From Chloroflexi bacterium TSY (GTDB taxonomy: Bacteria; Chloroflexota; Anaerolineae; Caldilineales; Caldilineaceae): a stretch of DNA of 64,000 nucleotides. This document shows positions 19,180 to 28,632 of the stretch, one piece after another. Within the stretch, counting starts at the first letter, position 1; the number at the start of each line of letters is the position of its first letter. The stretch lies in contig JAHBNG010000022.1 in NCBI GenBank assembly GCA_019217005.1, forward strand, positions 92,161 through 156,160. The letters are read 5' to 3'. The notes below the pieces were generated by a model, which was given only the letters and a program-made list of their open reading frames with translations, was not told where the DNA came from and made no database searches. The translations under genes were made by a program, and so were the position numbers.

Positions 19180-20435
19180 TATACGCGAGAAGGTGTTAAA
19201 CTAGCTCTCCAAAAGGAGCAAAAATGACAATCTCGCCAGAAATGGTTGAAGTCTTGAAAGAGACGAAGGCCATGTTAAGTGGATACGAAAGAAGGCACTT
19301 CATGGCCCAAACGGTCAAAACGATATGCGAAGGGAGTCCGACGAAAGCAGAACGAGAGTTGGGCTGGAATCGGGCGACGATAGCCAAAGCCCTGGAAGAA
19401 CTAGAAGGCGGCTTCTGTTATGTCGACCAAAGCCACCGACGTGGTCGCAAAAGCCGAAGACCATATCCCCACTTTACTGGCCGATATGGTTGAAATCGCC
19501 GATCAATTCAGCCAGACCGATCCCACCTTTCGACCCCCAATTGTACACTCGACTAACCGCCGCCGAAATGCGTACCCAGCTCATCGAGCAGAAAGGATAC
19601 ACAGATGAGGAATTGCCTGGCGAAGAGGCCATCCGCTTGAAGCTCAATGAGTTAGGCTATGGCTCAAACCGGGTCAAAAAAAGTCAACCAGTGAAAAAGA
19701 TCCCAGAGACCGATGCGATCTTTGATAGAATTCATCAGATCAATCAAGAAGCGGATGCAGACGAGACGGTTCTGCGCCTCTCTTGGGATGCCAAAGCGAC
19801 GATTTTACTTGACCGTTTCTCGAGAGAAGGGATAAGTCGAGTGGTTGTCAAAGCGCTCGATCATGACTTTCAAGATAAGAAGACCGAGAAAGTCACTCCT
19901 TTTGGCATTTACCTCCCTTCAACCAAGGAACTCTTTCTTTACTTGACTCAGTCGAAAGTGACGAGTGACTTATTGTCGACTGCCTGATTGATTTTTGGGA
20001 AAGCGTACGTGAACACTTTCCTCACGTCAAGACCCTCGTGATCAATCAGGACAATGGTCCCGAAAATCATACCCGTCGGACTCAGTTTATGTATCGTCTC
20101 ACTCAGTTTGTTGAGCACTATCGTCTCTCTATTCAGCTCGCCTGCTACCCTCCTTATCACAGTAAATACAACCCCATCGAACGGGTTTGGGGCCATCTTG
20201 AAAAACACTGGAACGGTTCTCTTCTCGATTCTCTTGAGACCGTTCTCAATTTTGCCCGTTCTTTTCGCTTTAACCAACTACAACCCTTCGTTCACCTGAA
20301 TTCCACTCTTTATGAGACCGGCGTCAAACTCACTCAGAAAGAGATGGACCGTTTGGAACAACGCTTCCAACGTTTACCTGGTTTAGAAAAATGGTTTGTC
20401 CTTATTCCCCCTCTCCATTCTCTCGTTCGCGTATA
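19180..20435 (+). mobile_element. ISAzo13-family element
   Basis: Ends TATACGCGAGA at 19180 and TCGTTCGCGTATA ending at 20435 are short imperfect inverted repeats. The region between is filled by one decayed ISAzo13-type transposase frame. It abuts the next IS at 20437 without spacer. Confidence 0.75.
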
Positions 20436-20436
20436 A
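19224..20436 (+). pseudogene. ISAzo13 transposase (Rhodopirellula-type DDE), frame-broken
   Basis: The start MTISPEMVEVLKETKAMLSG leads to the helix-turn-helix KAERELGWNRATIAKALEEL. Frames then alternate: EMRTQLIEQKGYTDEELPGE and VLRLSWDAKATILLDRFSRE around 19565-19987, and from about 19990 VINQDNGPENHTRRTQFMYR with the catalytic Asp, then PPYHSKYNPIERVWGHLEKH with the catalytic Glu, and LLDSLETVLNFA. That DDE block is diagnostic of ISAzo13. At least two frameshifts are present, so no full-length product is made. Confidence 0.85.
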
Positions 20437-21932
20437 CTTTACTTTCTGGTAAAAGAAAAGAGATGAGGTGAGAAATGTGACAAAAAGCGGTTAGCAGTTC
20501 ATCCTAAAGGTAGAGAACCCAAAAAGGAGGAAGGAATGCTAACCGCGCCAGAAATAACTATAGCAGTACTGATGAATGTATTGCAAGTAACGCCGATGGG
20601 AACAAACGTAAATGTAATGCGTCTGATGTGGGCAATGCTGAATGGGTCGTTTCTGAAAAGTCGAGGAGCAATCCATAGCGCATTGAAAGAAAGCGGGTTT
20701 GAAGATGAGGAGCTCCGGCGAAGCTGGTGGAGCTTTCGATATGGATCATGGGATATCACAAGTCTGCTGGGGTCGTGGCAAGAAGAAGTGGAAAAGGGAA
20801 TGGGAGGCAAAAAAGTTAGAAGGGTACCGAGTGAAAAGCATAGATATCACAGGGTTCTGGCGACCGAAGCTGCAAGGGAAAGTGAACCGACTCTATAACT
20901 CAACGGCTCGTCGGGCATTGCCCGCTCATCTTTGGTGATGATAAGCTCGGGGAGATAGGCGGGAAGCGAGTGCCACTGCTCAAGGCAATCATGAGATGCA
21001 CGGTTGGAACAAAGGAAAGTGAGTTTCGGAAAAAGCTGCTGACAGAGACGAAGAAATCACTGGAGTCAGACGAAGTGGCGGTGGTCGATGCCGGGTTTAC
21101 AATCAGAGAAATGCTAGAAAGCGGCATAGACCGATTTGTCCTGCGGGAAGCCATTAACTGCACAGTGCGCCGCAATGAGTTCCCCAAACGCAAAGAAAAA
21201 AGGCAGACCACCTGAATATGGTGATATTGTGCGTCCGCTCTCTCGCAGCTATAAGGGAAAGCGACTCGAGGCTACAACTCCGGACTCGTCTGGTCGCTTT
21301 CTCTATAGTGGTCGCCTGATTTGCTATCAAGCATGGCACAATCTCGTCCCCAGAACAACCAAGGTGGATACAGCCAACCGTACCTACTCGATTTACGTCA
21401 TTCAGGATCCGGCCTACAACACACCTTTGGTTTTGGCGACCGTTATGACTTTGCAGCCTGAAACCATTTATCTTGTCTACCTGGAACGCTGGCCTGTTGA
21501 ACCTCCCCCCCTTGGCTTCCAAGCAGATGATTGGCTTACATCGTCAATTTGTTCATGCCGATGAGGCTTGTTTCCGCTTACCTGAACTGGGGCTGCTGGC
21601 TGGCAATCTTCTTTCCCATTTAGCCGCTTCTCTTCCTCCCATACCGACTGGCTACTGGGATCGAGAGCCTCAATCCACTCCCGGCAGGCTGCGCCGTGTT
21701 CTCTCGAGTGCTCTTTTTCCAACTCCTGACCAACTCGACCCTGACTTTCGGAAAAAGGCCTCGGTTTCACACCATTTCCCTAAAGGCGTTCTCGCTCATC
21801 GCCGCCTCAATGCCGCTGCTTAAACTAGCCGAGCACTATTTTTACATTTTATCCCGTTTTTTCAGGGTGGATTCTTTTTTCCGCCCCTTTCGGTTTGCCC
21901 TTTGTCACTCAAGCCTTTACCAGAAAGTAAAG
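20437..21932 (+). mobile_element. IS with CTTTACTTTCTGGTAAA ends, copy 1
   Basis: Inverted ends CTTTACTTTCTGGTAAA at 20437 and TTTACCAGAAAGTAAAG ending at 21932. TATAA occurs on both sides (20432-20436 and 21933-21937). A second copy lies at 45069-46573 in opposite orientation. Confidence 0.88.
20536..21823 (+). pseudogene. DDE transposase, copy 1, several frameshifts
   Basis: The protein starts MLTAPEITIAVLMNVLQVTP with AAAGGAGGAAGG upstream. Catalytic blocks are YRVKSIDITGFWRPKLQGKV (Asp), then VAVVDAGFTIREML (Asp), and VYLERWPVEPPPL (probable Glu region) followed by LPELGLLAGNLLSHLA. Differences from copy 2 include a shortened segment near 20795, loss of bases around 20935, and one extra base at 21512 (CCCCCCTTGG). 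These shift the frame at least three times. I cannot assign a named family. Confidence 0.7.
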
Positions 21933-21982
21933 TATAATTATTTTTTTGGTTTAGCCTTATATCTGAACTATTGGAATAATCT

Positions 21983-22270
21983 TTACCCATCATATTGCGT
22001 TAAAGCTGGCGTGACGTGGCTCCAGACGATAAAAGAAAGCGTCGAAAAAAGGAGCAGCAGAAAGCCATATTTGTATCCAACGAAGATCCACGGCTGAAAC
22101 ATTGCCACAATGCCAATGATGATCCCAGCGATGATCAGGCGTTCCACCAAGGTGTATGTACGTGGATCGATCTTGTTGTCTAAGCGCGCCGAAACACGCC
22201 GAATAAAATAGATAAAGACACCCAATACGCATAAGAACCCAACAATAAAGAGAATGGCTTGAATACCCAT
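21983..22270 (-). CDS. Small membrane protein of the ABC importer operon
   Basis: 95 residues from MGIQAILFIVGFLCV. Three hydrophobic segments are visible (about 3-24, 48-66 and 70-88), with the basic stretch RRVSARLDNKIDPRTY between the first two, so it is a small inner-membrane protein. It starts 4 bp after the stop of the preceding ATPase gene, hence the same operon. In the rhizobial glycerol importer (GlpSTPQUV) a small membrane protein, GlpU, occupies a comparable position; sequence relation to it is not evident by eye. The IS copy 1 ends only 50 bp beyond its stop. Confidence 0.6.
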   Translation of the reverse strand: MGIQAILFIVGFLCVLGVFIYFIRRVSARLDNKIDPRTYTLVERLIIAGIIIGIVAMFQPWIFVGYKYGFLLLLFSTLSFIVWSHVTPALTQYDG

Positions 22271-22274
22271 AATT

Positions 22275-23372
22275 TTACGTACGTTCTCCCTGCTCTGCTT
22301 CATGCTCGTTCACAGCGACTCGACGCTCATTCTGATCAAAAAATAGAAGCCGCTCTTGAACGATATTGAAGCGGATATTTTCGCCAATTTGTCGATTGAC
22401 AATCCCGGACACAACGCTTAACAATGTCTGTTCACCGCTTTTGATGTAGACGATTGTCTCGATCCCCAGTGGTTCGACCAGCATCACTTCGCCTTCATGT
22501 ATACCGTTGTCATTTAGGACAACATCCTCGGGCCGAATGCCCAGCTTGAATTCTGAGGAAAGTTGGGCTGCTTCGCCGTTGAGCCCCATTTGAATCGGTG
22601 AAGATGCGATCTGGATTTTTTGCTCACTGATCGACGCGGGCAGTAGATTGATACGCGGCGTACCGACTAGCTGGGCCACAAAAATGGTTGCTGGCCGATC
22701 ATAGATGTCTTGCGGTGTGCCGATCTGTATGATCTGCCCTTCACGCATCACGGCGATTCGATCGGCCATGGTCAATGCCTCTACCTGATCATGGGTCACG
22801 TAGAGCGTCGTCGTGCCATCGGTTTTTTGGATGTGCTGCAACTCGACGCGCAATGCTTCGCGCAGCTTTGCATCCAGATTCGAGAGTGGTTCATCCATCA
22901 AGAAGATACGCGGGTTGCGGACAATCGCGCGCCCGATGGAGACACGCTGCATCTCGCCACCGGATAGGTGCGCTGTCTTGCGATCCAGCAGATGACTAAT
23001 GCGCAGCTTCTCGGCAGCCTCGCGTACCTTTGGCTCAACTTCACCTTTTGGCATCTTGCGCATGGGCGATCGCAGCGGAAAAGCCAGGTTGTCAAAGACA
23101 GACATGGTCGGATAGAGCGAATATTGCTGGAAGACAAAGGCCACATCTCGCTCTGCTGGCGACAAACCATCAACTGACTCGTCATCGAACTCGACCGAAC
23201 CCTGATCTTGCTTCTCGAGTCCTGCAATCACGCGTAGAGAGGTTGTTTTGCCAGCACCAGTCGGCCCAAGCAGCACAAAAAACTCTCCATCGCTAATGTT
23301 GAACGAAACATTATCTAGAGCAGTGATATATTTGAAACGTTTGGTAATATTCTGCAGCTTGACATCTGCCAT
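22275..23372 (-). CDS. ABC importer ATPase (MalK/UgpC/GlpT type), first of two
   Basis: A 365-residue carbohydrate-type ATPase from MADVKLQNITKRFKYITALD. Walker A GPTGAGKTT, Q-loop FVFQQYSLYPTMSVFDNLAF, signature LSGGEMQRVSIGRAIVRNP, Walker B IFLMDEPLSNLDAKLRE and switch His YVTHDQVEAL are all present. The C-terminal TOBE/OB region (KLGIRPEDVVL) is complete. The longer frame upstream (to 23453) has no family similarity, so the Met at 23372 is chosen. It is separated from the other ATPase gene by a 480-bp region holding toxin-antitoxin remains. Confidence 0.9.
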   Translation of the reverse strand: MADVKLQNITKRFKYITALDNVSFNISDGEFFVLLGPTGAGKTTSLRVIAGLEKQDQGSVEFDDESVDGLSPAERDVAFVFQQYSLYPTMSVFDNLAFPLRSPMRKMPKGEVEPKVREAAEKLRISHLLDRKTAHLSGGEMQRVSIGRAIVRNPRIFLMDEPLSNLDAKLREALRVELQHIQKTDGTTTLYVTHDQVEALTMADRIAVMREGQIIQIGTPQDIYDRPATIFVAQLVGTPRINLLPASISEQKIQIASSPIQMGLNGEAAQLSSEFKLGIRPEDVVLNDNGIHEGEVMLVEPLGIETIVYIKSGEQTLLSVVSGIVNRQIGENIRFNIVQERLLFFDQNERRVAVNEHEAEQGERT

Positions 23373-23461
23373 GCTATTCTCACAATTGTTGCAGTTTCCA
23401 AATAGAACTCCATCGTCGGGTGCTCGGTGGGTGCAGCGCAGATCAGGGAGCAAACAAATTT

Positions 23462-23620
23462 CTACTCCTTTTCTGCTTGGGCAAAGGTTAAATGTTCTTC
23501 ATCCGATGCTCCAAGCATACCGGCTTCTGGAACGCTCAGAGCATCTACTCCTCTTTGGCGCAGACCGCGTACGATTGACCGGGTGACATGTTCATCTGTG
23601 TAATAGCGAATCTTGCTCAC
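23462..23620 (-). pseudogene. DUF5615 (PIN-like) toxin remnant, truncated
   Basis: A GTG start at 23620 overlaps the stop of the DUF433 remnant (GTGA). The frame reads SKIRYYTDEHVTRSIVRGLR then QRGVDALSVPEAGMLGASDE and EEHLTFAQAEKE, stopping after 52 residues. This is the clear N-terminus of DUF5615, a PIN-like Mut7-C-type protein that usually reaches about 110 residues; the block with the later acidic residues is missing. AGGAG lies at its 3' end, just where the next ABC gene's leader begins. It was probably left by a truncation when the module was inserted between the ABC genes. Confidence 0.75.
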
Positions 23621-23745
23621 GTGGCATATGCTTGTAGACGAGCTTGCAGCGGGGACGGCGTTTGCTGAGGCAGCGATTGTACAAATGCCTCATCTTCTTC
23701 GATACTGCGATCAATTTCTTCACGGTTATCAAAGTAATAGTTTGA
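23617..23745 (-). pseudogene. DUF433 antitoxin remnant (C-terminal part)
   Basis: The last about 42 codons, YYFDNREEIDRSIEEDEAFV followed by QSLPQQTPSPLQARLQAYAT, match the end of DUF433 proteins, which occur upstream of DUF5615 toxins. The N-terminal helix-turn-helix region is absent; the sequence ahead runs into a family A repeat. The stop overlaps the DUF5615 start. This lies inside the ABC importer gene cluster, between its two ATPase genes. Confidence 0.65.
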
Positions 23746-23809
23746 TTTTTCGTATCACCCGCTAATGACTTGATTACAATCCGCTGAGTTTAATCGTTCA
23801 ATCTAAGTA

Positions 23810-23886
23810 CTTATCCGAAAAGTTCTGTGCCGATGCATTCTTACTCGAGAAGTCAGTCGGACTCACAACCACTTTTCGGATAGGTT
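23810..23886. repeat. Family A hairpin repeat, copy A1
   Basis: Starts CTTATCCGAAAAGTTCTGTG and ends with the complement ACTTTTCGGATAGG, with the conserved core TTACTCGAGAAG. It overlaps the 3' end of the next ABC ATPase gene (stop at 23853), whose last codons ([10 protein letters not shown]) are read from the repeat. Confidence 0.9.
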
Positions 23887-24968
23887 CTAATTACCAATTC
23901 AGTCTTTGGGTCGAAGAAACGGACCATCTCGGGATTCAGATCAAACCGAACGGGGGTTCCAATATCGAACTGGGCATCACGCCCCGCTCGAACATGCACG
24001 ACAGATTCCGGATTTTCGCCATCAAGAGAGAGATGCAAGATCGAATAGCCACCATGCAGGTCGTCTGCATAAACTGTGGTTTGCAGGGGTGCATCATGGG
24101 CGATGCGAGCAGCTTCAGGGCGAAAGCCCACAATCACGCTGCTGCTGGATAGTTCTTGCTCCAATGCTGGCCGCCAAGCATCGGTCACAGGATAGCGGCT
24201 TCCGCCCGACAAATGGATAATGTCATTTTCCAAACGACCCTCGACCAGGTTCATTCCAGGGCTACCAATAAACCGTGCCACAAAAAGGTTAACCGGATCA
24301 TAATAGATCTCCGCCGGTGTGCCGACCTGTTGAACGACTGCTTCAGACATCACAACAATCCGATCACCCATGGCCATGGCTTCGATCTGATCATGGGTCA
24401 CGTAGACAGTCGTTGCCTTTTGTGCTAGATGCAAACGCTTGATTTCGGCTCGCATAATCGACCGGAACTCTGCATCTAATGCCCCTAACGGTTCATCCAT
24501 CAAGAATGCTTTTGGACGCCGGACCAGCGCTCGCGCCAAGGCCACCCGTTGTCTATCGCCACCGCTCAACCCACCTGGCCGACTTCTCATGAGATGTTCA
24601 ATTTGCAACAGTTTGCTCACATCCTGTACGCGCCGGTCAATTTCAGAACGGGAGACCTGCTGGGCTTCTAGGGGAAAAGCAATATTCTGGCGCACGGTCA
24701 TGTGCGGATAGAGAGCGAACAACTGAAAGACAAAGGCAATGTCGCGATCGCTGGGATGATTCCAGGTCACATCCTGTCCATCAATGTAAATTTGACCACT
24801 CGTGACGGCCTCAAGACCAGAGATCATACGTAACGTCGTGGTCTTGCCGCAGCCGGACGGACCTAACAAGACCACAAACTCGCCATCTTGGATGGTCAGA
24901 TCCACCGCTCGAACGGCGTGGACATCACCAAATTTCTTTTCAACCTGGCGTAGCTCTATCGTTGCCAT
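23853..24968 (-). CDS. ABC importer ATPase (MalK/UgpC/GlpS type), second of two, repeat-altered C-terminus
   Basis: A 371-residue ATPase with Walker A GPSGCGKTTT, Q-loop FVFQLFALYPHMTVRQNIAF, signature LSGGDRQRVALARALVRRP, Walker B FLMDEPLGALDAEFRS and switch His YVTHDQIEAM. The OB-fold C-terminal domain is complete to RFFDPKTELVI. The final residues, [10 protein letters not shown], are encoded by family A repeat A1, so the native stop has been replaced. Two distinct ATPases in one importer point to a heterodimeric nucleotide-binding pair as in glycerol (GlpST) importers; MalK-type systems normally use one. The start at 24968 is MATIELRQVEKKFGD. Confidence 0.9.
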   Translation of the reverse strand: MATIELRQVEKKFGDVHAVRAVDLTIQDGEFVVLLGPSGCGKTTTLRMISGLEAVTSGQIYIDGQDVTWNHPSDRDIAFVFQLFALYPHMTVRQNIAFPLEAQQVSRSEIDRRVQDVSKLLQIEHLMRSRPGGLSGGDRQRVALARALVRRPKAFLMDEPLGALDAEFRSIMRAEIKRLHLAQKATTVYVTHDQIEAMAMGDRIVVMSEAVVQQVGTPAEIYYDPVNLFVARFIGSPGMNLVEGRLENDIIHLSGGSRYPVTDAWRPALEQELSSSSVIVGFRPEAARIAHDAPLQTTVYADDLHGGYSILHLSLDGENPESVVHVRAGRDAQFDIGTPVRFDLNPEMVRFFDPKTELVIRTYPKSGCESD

Positions 24969-25000
24969 AAAAAAGATTTATTGGATATTATAGGGATTGA

Positions 25001-25082
25001 AATAGGACACGGATTTTCAGGATGAACACGGATTCTCTCAGAGTAAATCCGTGAAATCTGTGTTCATCCGTGTCCCTTATTC
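25001..25082. repeat. Intergenic inverted repeat
   Basis: AATAGGACACGGATTTTCAG at the left has its partner AATCCGTGTTC...CCGTGTCCCTTATT at the right, with inner arms GATGAACACGGATT and AATCTGTGTTCATC. It fills the gap between permease and ATPase genes and could form a long hairpin in the transcript. Confidence 0.65.
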
Positions 25083-25098
25083 TTAATCCTTATAATCT

Positions 25099-26118
25099 CT
25101 ATTGTCGAATCGCGCCGAATGTCACGCCGCGTAAGAGGTGTTGCCGCAAGGCAAACGTCACAATCACAACGGGAATGAGAAACCCCAGCGACCCAGCAGC
25201 AATCGATGACCATTCCAGCCCACCACGACCCAAGATTGTCGGGATCGTCGGTGGGGCTGTACGTGCGACTTCGGTCGTTAGCATTAAGGCAAATGCATAT
25301 TCGTTCCAGGCAAAGATTAGGGCAAAGACGGTGGTTGCTGCGATTCCCGTAACGGCCTGAGGCAGCACAACTTTGCGAAAAGCCTGCAAGCGGGTATATC
25401 CATCTACCATTGCGGCTTCTTCATATTCTCGTGGAATCTCATCGATAAAGCCCTTGAGTAGCCAGACGGTCAGAGAAAGGTTAAAAACTGTGTAGAGCAG
25501 AATCAATCCCAAATGGGTATCGTGCAGGTTCAGCTGTCGATACATGAGAAAGATGGGGATTGTGACAACAACGGGGGGTAACATGCGCGTACTGAGAATG
25601 AAAAAGAGCCAGTCGCTTTCCCCTGGCACCCGAAACCGACTAAAAGAATACGCCGCCAACAAACCAAGCACCACCGCTATGATTGTCGACAAGCCAGCAA
25701 TAATGATGGAATTCCGCAATCGAGAGACATAATTGCTGGTCCCTGTAATTTTCTGGCCATTTTCCAGGGCAATCTTGTCATACCACTGCAGATCCGTACG
25801 TTCCTTTTCACGCTCCAGACGCAAGTTGTTGAGTACAGAGCGATCGGTTAGTAGATTGACGAAACCTTCCAGCGTTGGCTCAAAAACGACCTTGGGCGGA
25901 ACAGCAATGGCATCTGCACGCGATTTGAAGGCCGTTGTTCCCATCCAGAAAACCGGGATCAAGCCGATGAGTGCCACCAGAATCGACACAGCAATGCGAA
26001 CATTGCGCATCAGTCGGGCGCGGCTTCCCACCTGATCGACGCGGGCGGAATAGTCGACCGGTTGGCTAGGTGCGTTTGGATGTTGTACTGATGTGATGGT
26101 TTGAGACTCGACCGCCAT
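25099..26118 (-). CDS. ABC importer permease (MalG/UgpE type)
   Basis: 339 residues with six predicted membrane segments; the first starts around residue 38 (IAVSILVALIGLIPVFWMG). The EAA loop that docks to the ATPases is EYEEAAMVDGYTRLQAFRKV followed by VLPQAVTGIA. The large extracellular loop after the first segment (about residues 60-130) is longer than in MalG and includes RLEREKERTDLQW. It is 4 bp downstream of the partner permease gene, so they are co-transcribed. It forms the pore with the MalF-type permease. Confidence 0.9.
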   Translation of the reverse strand: MAVESQTITSVQHPNAPSQPVDYSARVDQVGSRARLMRNVRIAVSILVALIGLIPVFWMGTTAFKSRADAIAVPPKVVFEPTLEGFVNLLTDRSVLNNLRLEREKERTDLQWYDKIALENGQKITGTSNYVSRLRNSIIIAGLSTIIAVVLGLLAAYSFSRFRVPGESDWLFFILSTRMLPPVVVTIPIFLMYRQLNLHDTHLGLILLYTVFNLSLTVWLLKGFIDEIPREYEEAAMVDGYTRLQAFRKVVLPQAVTGIAATTVFALIFAWNEYAFALMLTTEVARTAPPTIPTILGRGGLEWSSIAAGSLGFLIPVVIVTFALRQHLLRGVTFGAIRQ

Positions 26119-26122
26119 CGGG

Positions 26123-27034
26123 CTACCCTTCTCGGATCTTGTTCAGGTTGCGGATGTAGACATTGCTGATGGCAATAATCACAATCAAAATGATGTAGGC
26201 TAATGCGCTGGCACTCCCCGTACGCCACTGTCCTTGGAAGGCCATCCGATAGAGATTGACGGCGACGAGCTCTGTGGCATCGCCTGGCCCACCACCTGTC
26301 ATTCCCATCACGAGATCAAAACTTTTGAATGCTTCAATCGTGCGAAAGAGAATCGCAATCAGCAACAGGGGCATGACCTGAGGCAGCGTAATGCGGCGAA
26401 ATTGAAACCAAGCGCTGGCACGGTCAATGGCCGCTGCTTCGTACAAATAGCCAGGAATGGCGTTGAGCCCAGAGAGACAGAGCAACATCACAAAGGGACT
26501 CCACATCCAGACATCGGTGATGACCACTGCCCACAAAGCCAGCGAACTGTCGGCCAGCCAATCCGGTGCACTGCTTGGATCTGTGTACCCAAGCATGTAG
26601 TTGATGATGCCAAAGCTGGGATTGTAGAGCAATTTCCAAAAGAGACCCACGACGACGGGCGAAAGCATCATCGGGATCAAGATGAGCGTCGTTATAATCC
26701 CGCCACCGCGCCACTTTTCGCGCAGCAACATCGCCAATGCAAAACCAATCAGAGTTTGCAGACCAACGGATAGAAATGCAAAGCGCCCAGTCGTTGCAAA
26801 ATATTGCCACATCTGCTCATCATTCAGCAGCTTTCCATAGTTGGCAAAGCCAACCCATATGGGTGTCCCACGCTCAATGGCCGAAAAATCTGTAAAACTG
26901 AGGTAGAGACTATAAAAAAGCGGAAAGATGTTGAAGAGAATCAACAAGATCAGCGTCGGTGCAATAAAGAGCCATTGAATCGCTCGCTCGCTCACCTGTC
27001 GCTGTTGCGGGTTTGATACTGCTACACTGTTCAT
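26123..27034 (-). CDS. ABC importer permease (MalF/UgpA type)
   Basis: About 303 residues from MNSVAVSNPQQRQVSERAIQ; upstream in-frame Met codons (to 27121) exist but lack a clear ribosome site. Six membrane segments, starting WLFIAPTLILLILFNIFPLF, and the EAA loop YLYEAAAIDRASAWFQFRRI. It partners the MalG-type permease 4 bp downstream. The gene follows the binding-protein gene with only a short hairpin-containing gap (about 27076-27134, GGATGGTGGATAGT and complementary copies). Confidence 0.88.
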   Translation of the reverse strand: MNSVAVSNPQQRQVSERAIQWLFIAPTLILLILFNIFPLFYSLYLSFTDFSAIERGTPIWVGFANYGKLLNDEQMWQYFATTGRFAFLSVGLQTLIGFALAMLLREKWRGGGIITTLILIPMMLSPVVVGLFWKLLYNPSFGIINYMLGYTDPSSAPDWLADSSLALWAVVITDVWMWSPFVMLLCLSGLNAIPGYLYEAAAIDRASAWFQFRRITLPQVMPLLLIAILFRTIEAFKSFDLVMGMTGGGPGDATELVAVNLYRMAFQGQWRTGSASALAYIILIVIIAISNVYIRNLNKIREG

Positions 27035-27132
27035 GGGAAACATATTGAGTAGAAACATACGTCGTAAGACATAGCTTTGTGGATGGTGGATAGTCATATA
27101 CCAGCAACCATCCACCATCAACTATCCACTAT

Positions 27133-28521
27133 CTACTCACTAATCACGCCATTCTCGACAAGAATCGCGTGATGCTCTTCGGCCATTTTATTCATCGCTT
27201 CTTCCGCCGTTCCTTCGCCACCAACGACGTAACCGCTCAGCTCACGCTGTGTGACCTCGAGAAGCTGGCCAAATTGTGGAATATTCCAGTAGTCCATCAC
27301 GATATTCATCGTTTCGGCAAATGCCGCATTATAAGGTGCTACTTGCAAGAATTCTTCGGAAGCTAACACATTTTTGTTGCACGTATATCCACCCAAAAGA
27401 GCCCATTCCCGCTGCGTCTCTTCCTTGGCAAACCAGCGAATGAAGTCCTTTGCCGCTTCCTGTCGTTCGGGGCTGGCATAGGAGACAATGCTGATTCCTT
27501 GACCACCCAATGCGGCGCGACGAAGCCCGGTGGGTCCAGCCGGATTGGCGAAGTAGCCCGTGTTCTCGGCATGAGGATTAATGGACGGGCTCGCCAAGGC
27601 CGGGAAGAAAGCAAAGTAGTTCATAATCATCGCAGCTTGACCGTTGATGAGAGCATCATTCGTCTCTTGGAAAAATGCATTTCCCAAGCCAGGCGGACTG
27701 CAGCAATCATAAAGCTCTCGGTAGAACTCTAACGCCGCAATGGCCTCGGGCGAATTTACGATGCCCAGCACTTCATTGTTTTCGTTCTGCCACTTGGCAC
27801 CAAAACTAAACATCACATTTGCGTAGCCCATTGTAATGGCATCGTAATCTTTCTGCGTATAAATAGCAGCACCATACAAACCATCATCTGGGCGCGTAAA
27901 GAACTTGGCGATGTCGAGCAATTGGGCCCATGTTTCGGGCACACCAAGAGCATAGCCGTATTCGGCCTCGAACGCCGCCATTTCGTCTGGGTCTTCAAAT
28001 AGATCCATCCGATAGGCCCAACCATCGGCGTCACCCTCTGTTGGGAATGCCCAATATTTCCCAGAACCAGTGGGATATTCACCATAGTAAGTGAGCGTCG
28101 CCTCCGTCACTGTATCGGCAATTCCTTCGCCAACGAGGAAGTCTGTCAATTCAATATAGTGACCCTGTTCTGCGCCTTGACCAAGCCACTGACTATCACC
28201 AACAATCATCTCAAAGCTACTGCCAGCCGCGGCAAACTCGGTGAACGCCCGATCATAAAAGCTACCCCATGGCTCCTGGATCACGTTGACCGTGATGCCA
28301 GTCTCTTGCTCGTAGAGATTGCCGATCTCTTGTAGATAATCCGCTGGATCCCATTGTGCCCAGAGAATATTCAACTCCGTCACACCTTCACTTGCTGCCG
28401 CGGCCTCCCCGGCGTCGCTATCAGAACTTCCAGAATCTGAAGCGGGCGCAGGAGCACCAGCACATGCGGCCAACATCAGGGCAAACACAAGCAACAATGG
28501 TAAAAACTGCTTTGTCTTCAT
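27133..28521 (-). CDS. ABC importer extracellular binding lipoprotein (sugar/polyol type)
   Basis: A 462-residue class 1 solute-binding protein. From MKTKQFLPLLLVFALMLAAC it has a signal peptide with lipobox LAAC, then an acidic Ser-rich linker and the mature fold (TELNILWAQWDPADYLQEIG). GGAG lies about 8 nt before the ATG at 28521, which is why that start is chosen over an upstream one. It is the first gene of the six-gene importer cluster. The ligand is not readable from sequence; two ATPases and nearby dha genes favour glycerol or another polyol. A family B repeat lies 37 bp upstream, in or near the promoter. Confidence 0.85.
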   Translation of the reverse strand: MKTKQFLPLLLVFALMLAACAGAPAPASDSGSSDSDAGEAAAASEGVTELNILWAQWDPADYLQEIGNLYEQETGITVNVIQEPWGSFYDRAFTEFAAAGSSFEMIVGDSQWLGQGAEQGHYIELTDFLVGEGIADTVTEATLTYYGEYPTGSGKYWAFPTEGDADGWAYRMDLFEDPDEMAAFEAEYGYALGVPETWAQLLDIAKFFTRPDDGLYGAAIYTQKDYDAITMGYANVMFSFGAKWQNENNEVLGIVNSPEAIAALEFYRELYDCCSPPGLGNAFFQETNDALINGQAAMIMNYFAFFPALASPSINPHAENTGYFANPAGPTGLRRAALGGQGISIVSYASPERQEAAKDFIRWFAKEETQREWALLGGYTCNKNVLASEEFLQVAPYNAAFAETMNIVMDYWNIPQFGQLLEVTQRELSGYVVGGEGTAEEAMNKMAEEHHAILVENGVISE

Positions 28522-28557
28522 ATATTTGTCTCCTTTGAATATCTCTTTTGCAATTGA

Positions 28558-28632
28558 GTGTGTCGCACAAAGTGTGTAAACGGAGCAGACTCTCTGGCTA
28601 AGTGATCTCCCTTTATGCACTTTGGGACACAC
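28558..28632. repeat. Family B hairpin repeat, copy B1
   Basis: GTGTGTCGCACAAAGTGTGT at the left pairs imperfectly with GCACTTTGGGACACAC at the right; inner arms are GGAG and CTCC. 75 bp long, directly upstream of the binding-protein gene. Confidence 0.85.
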
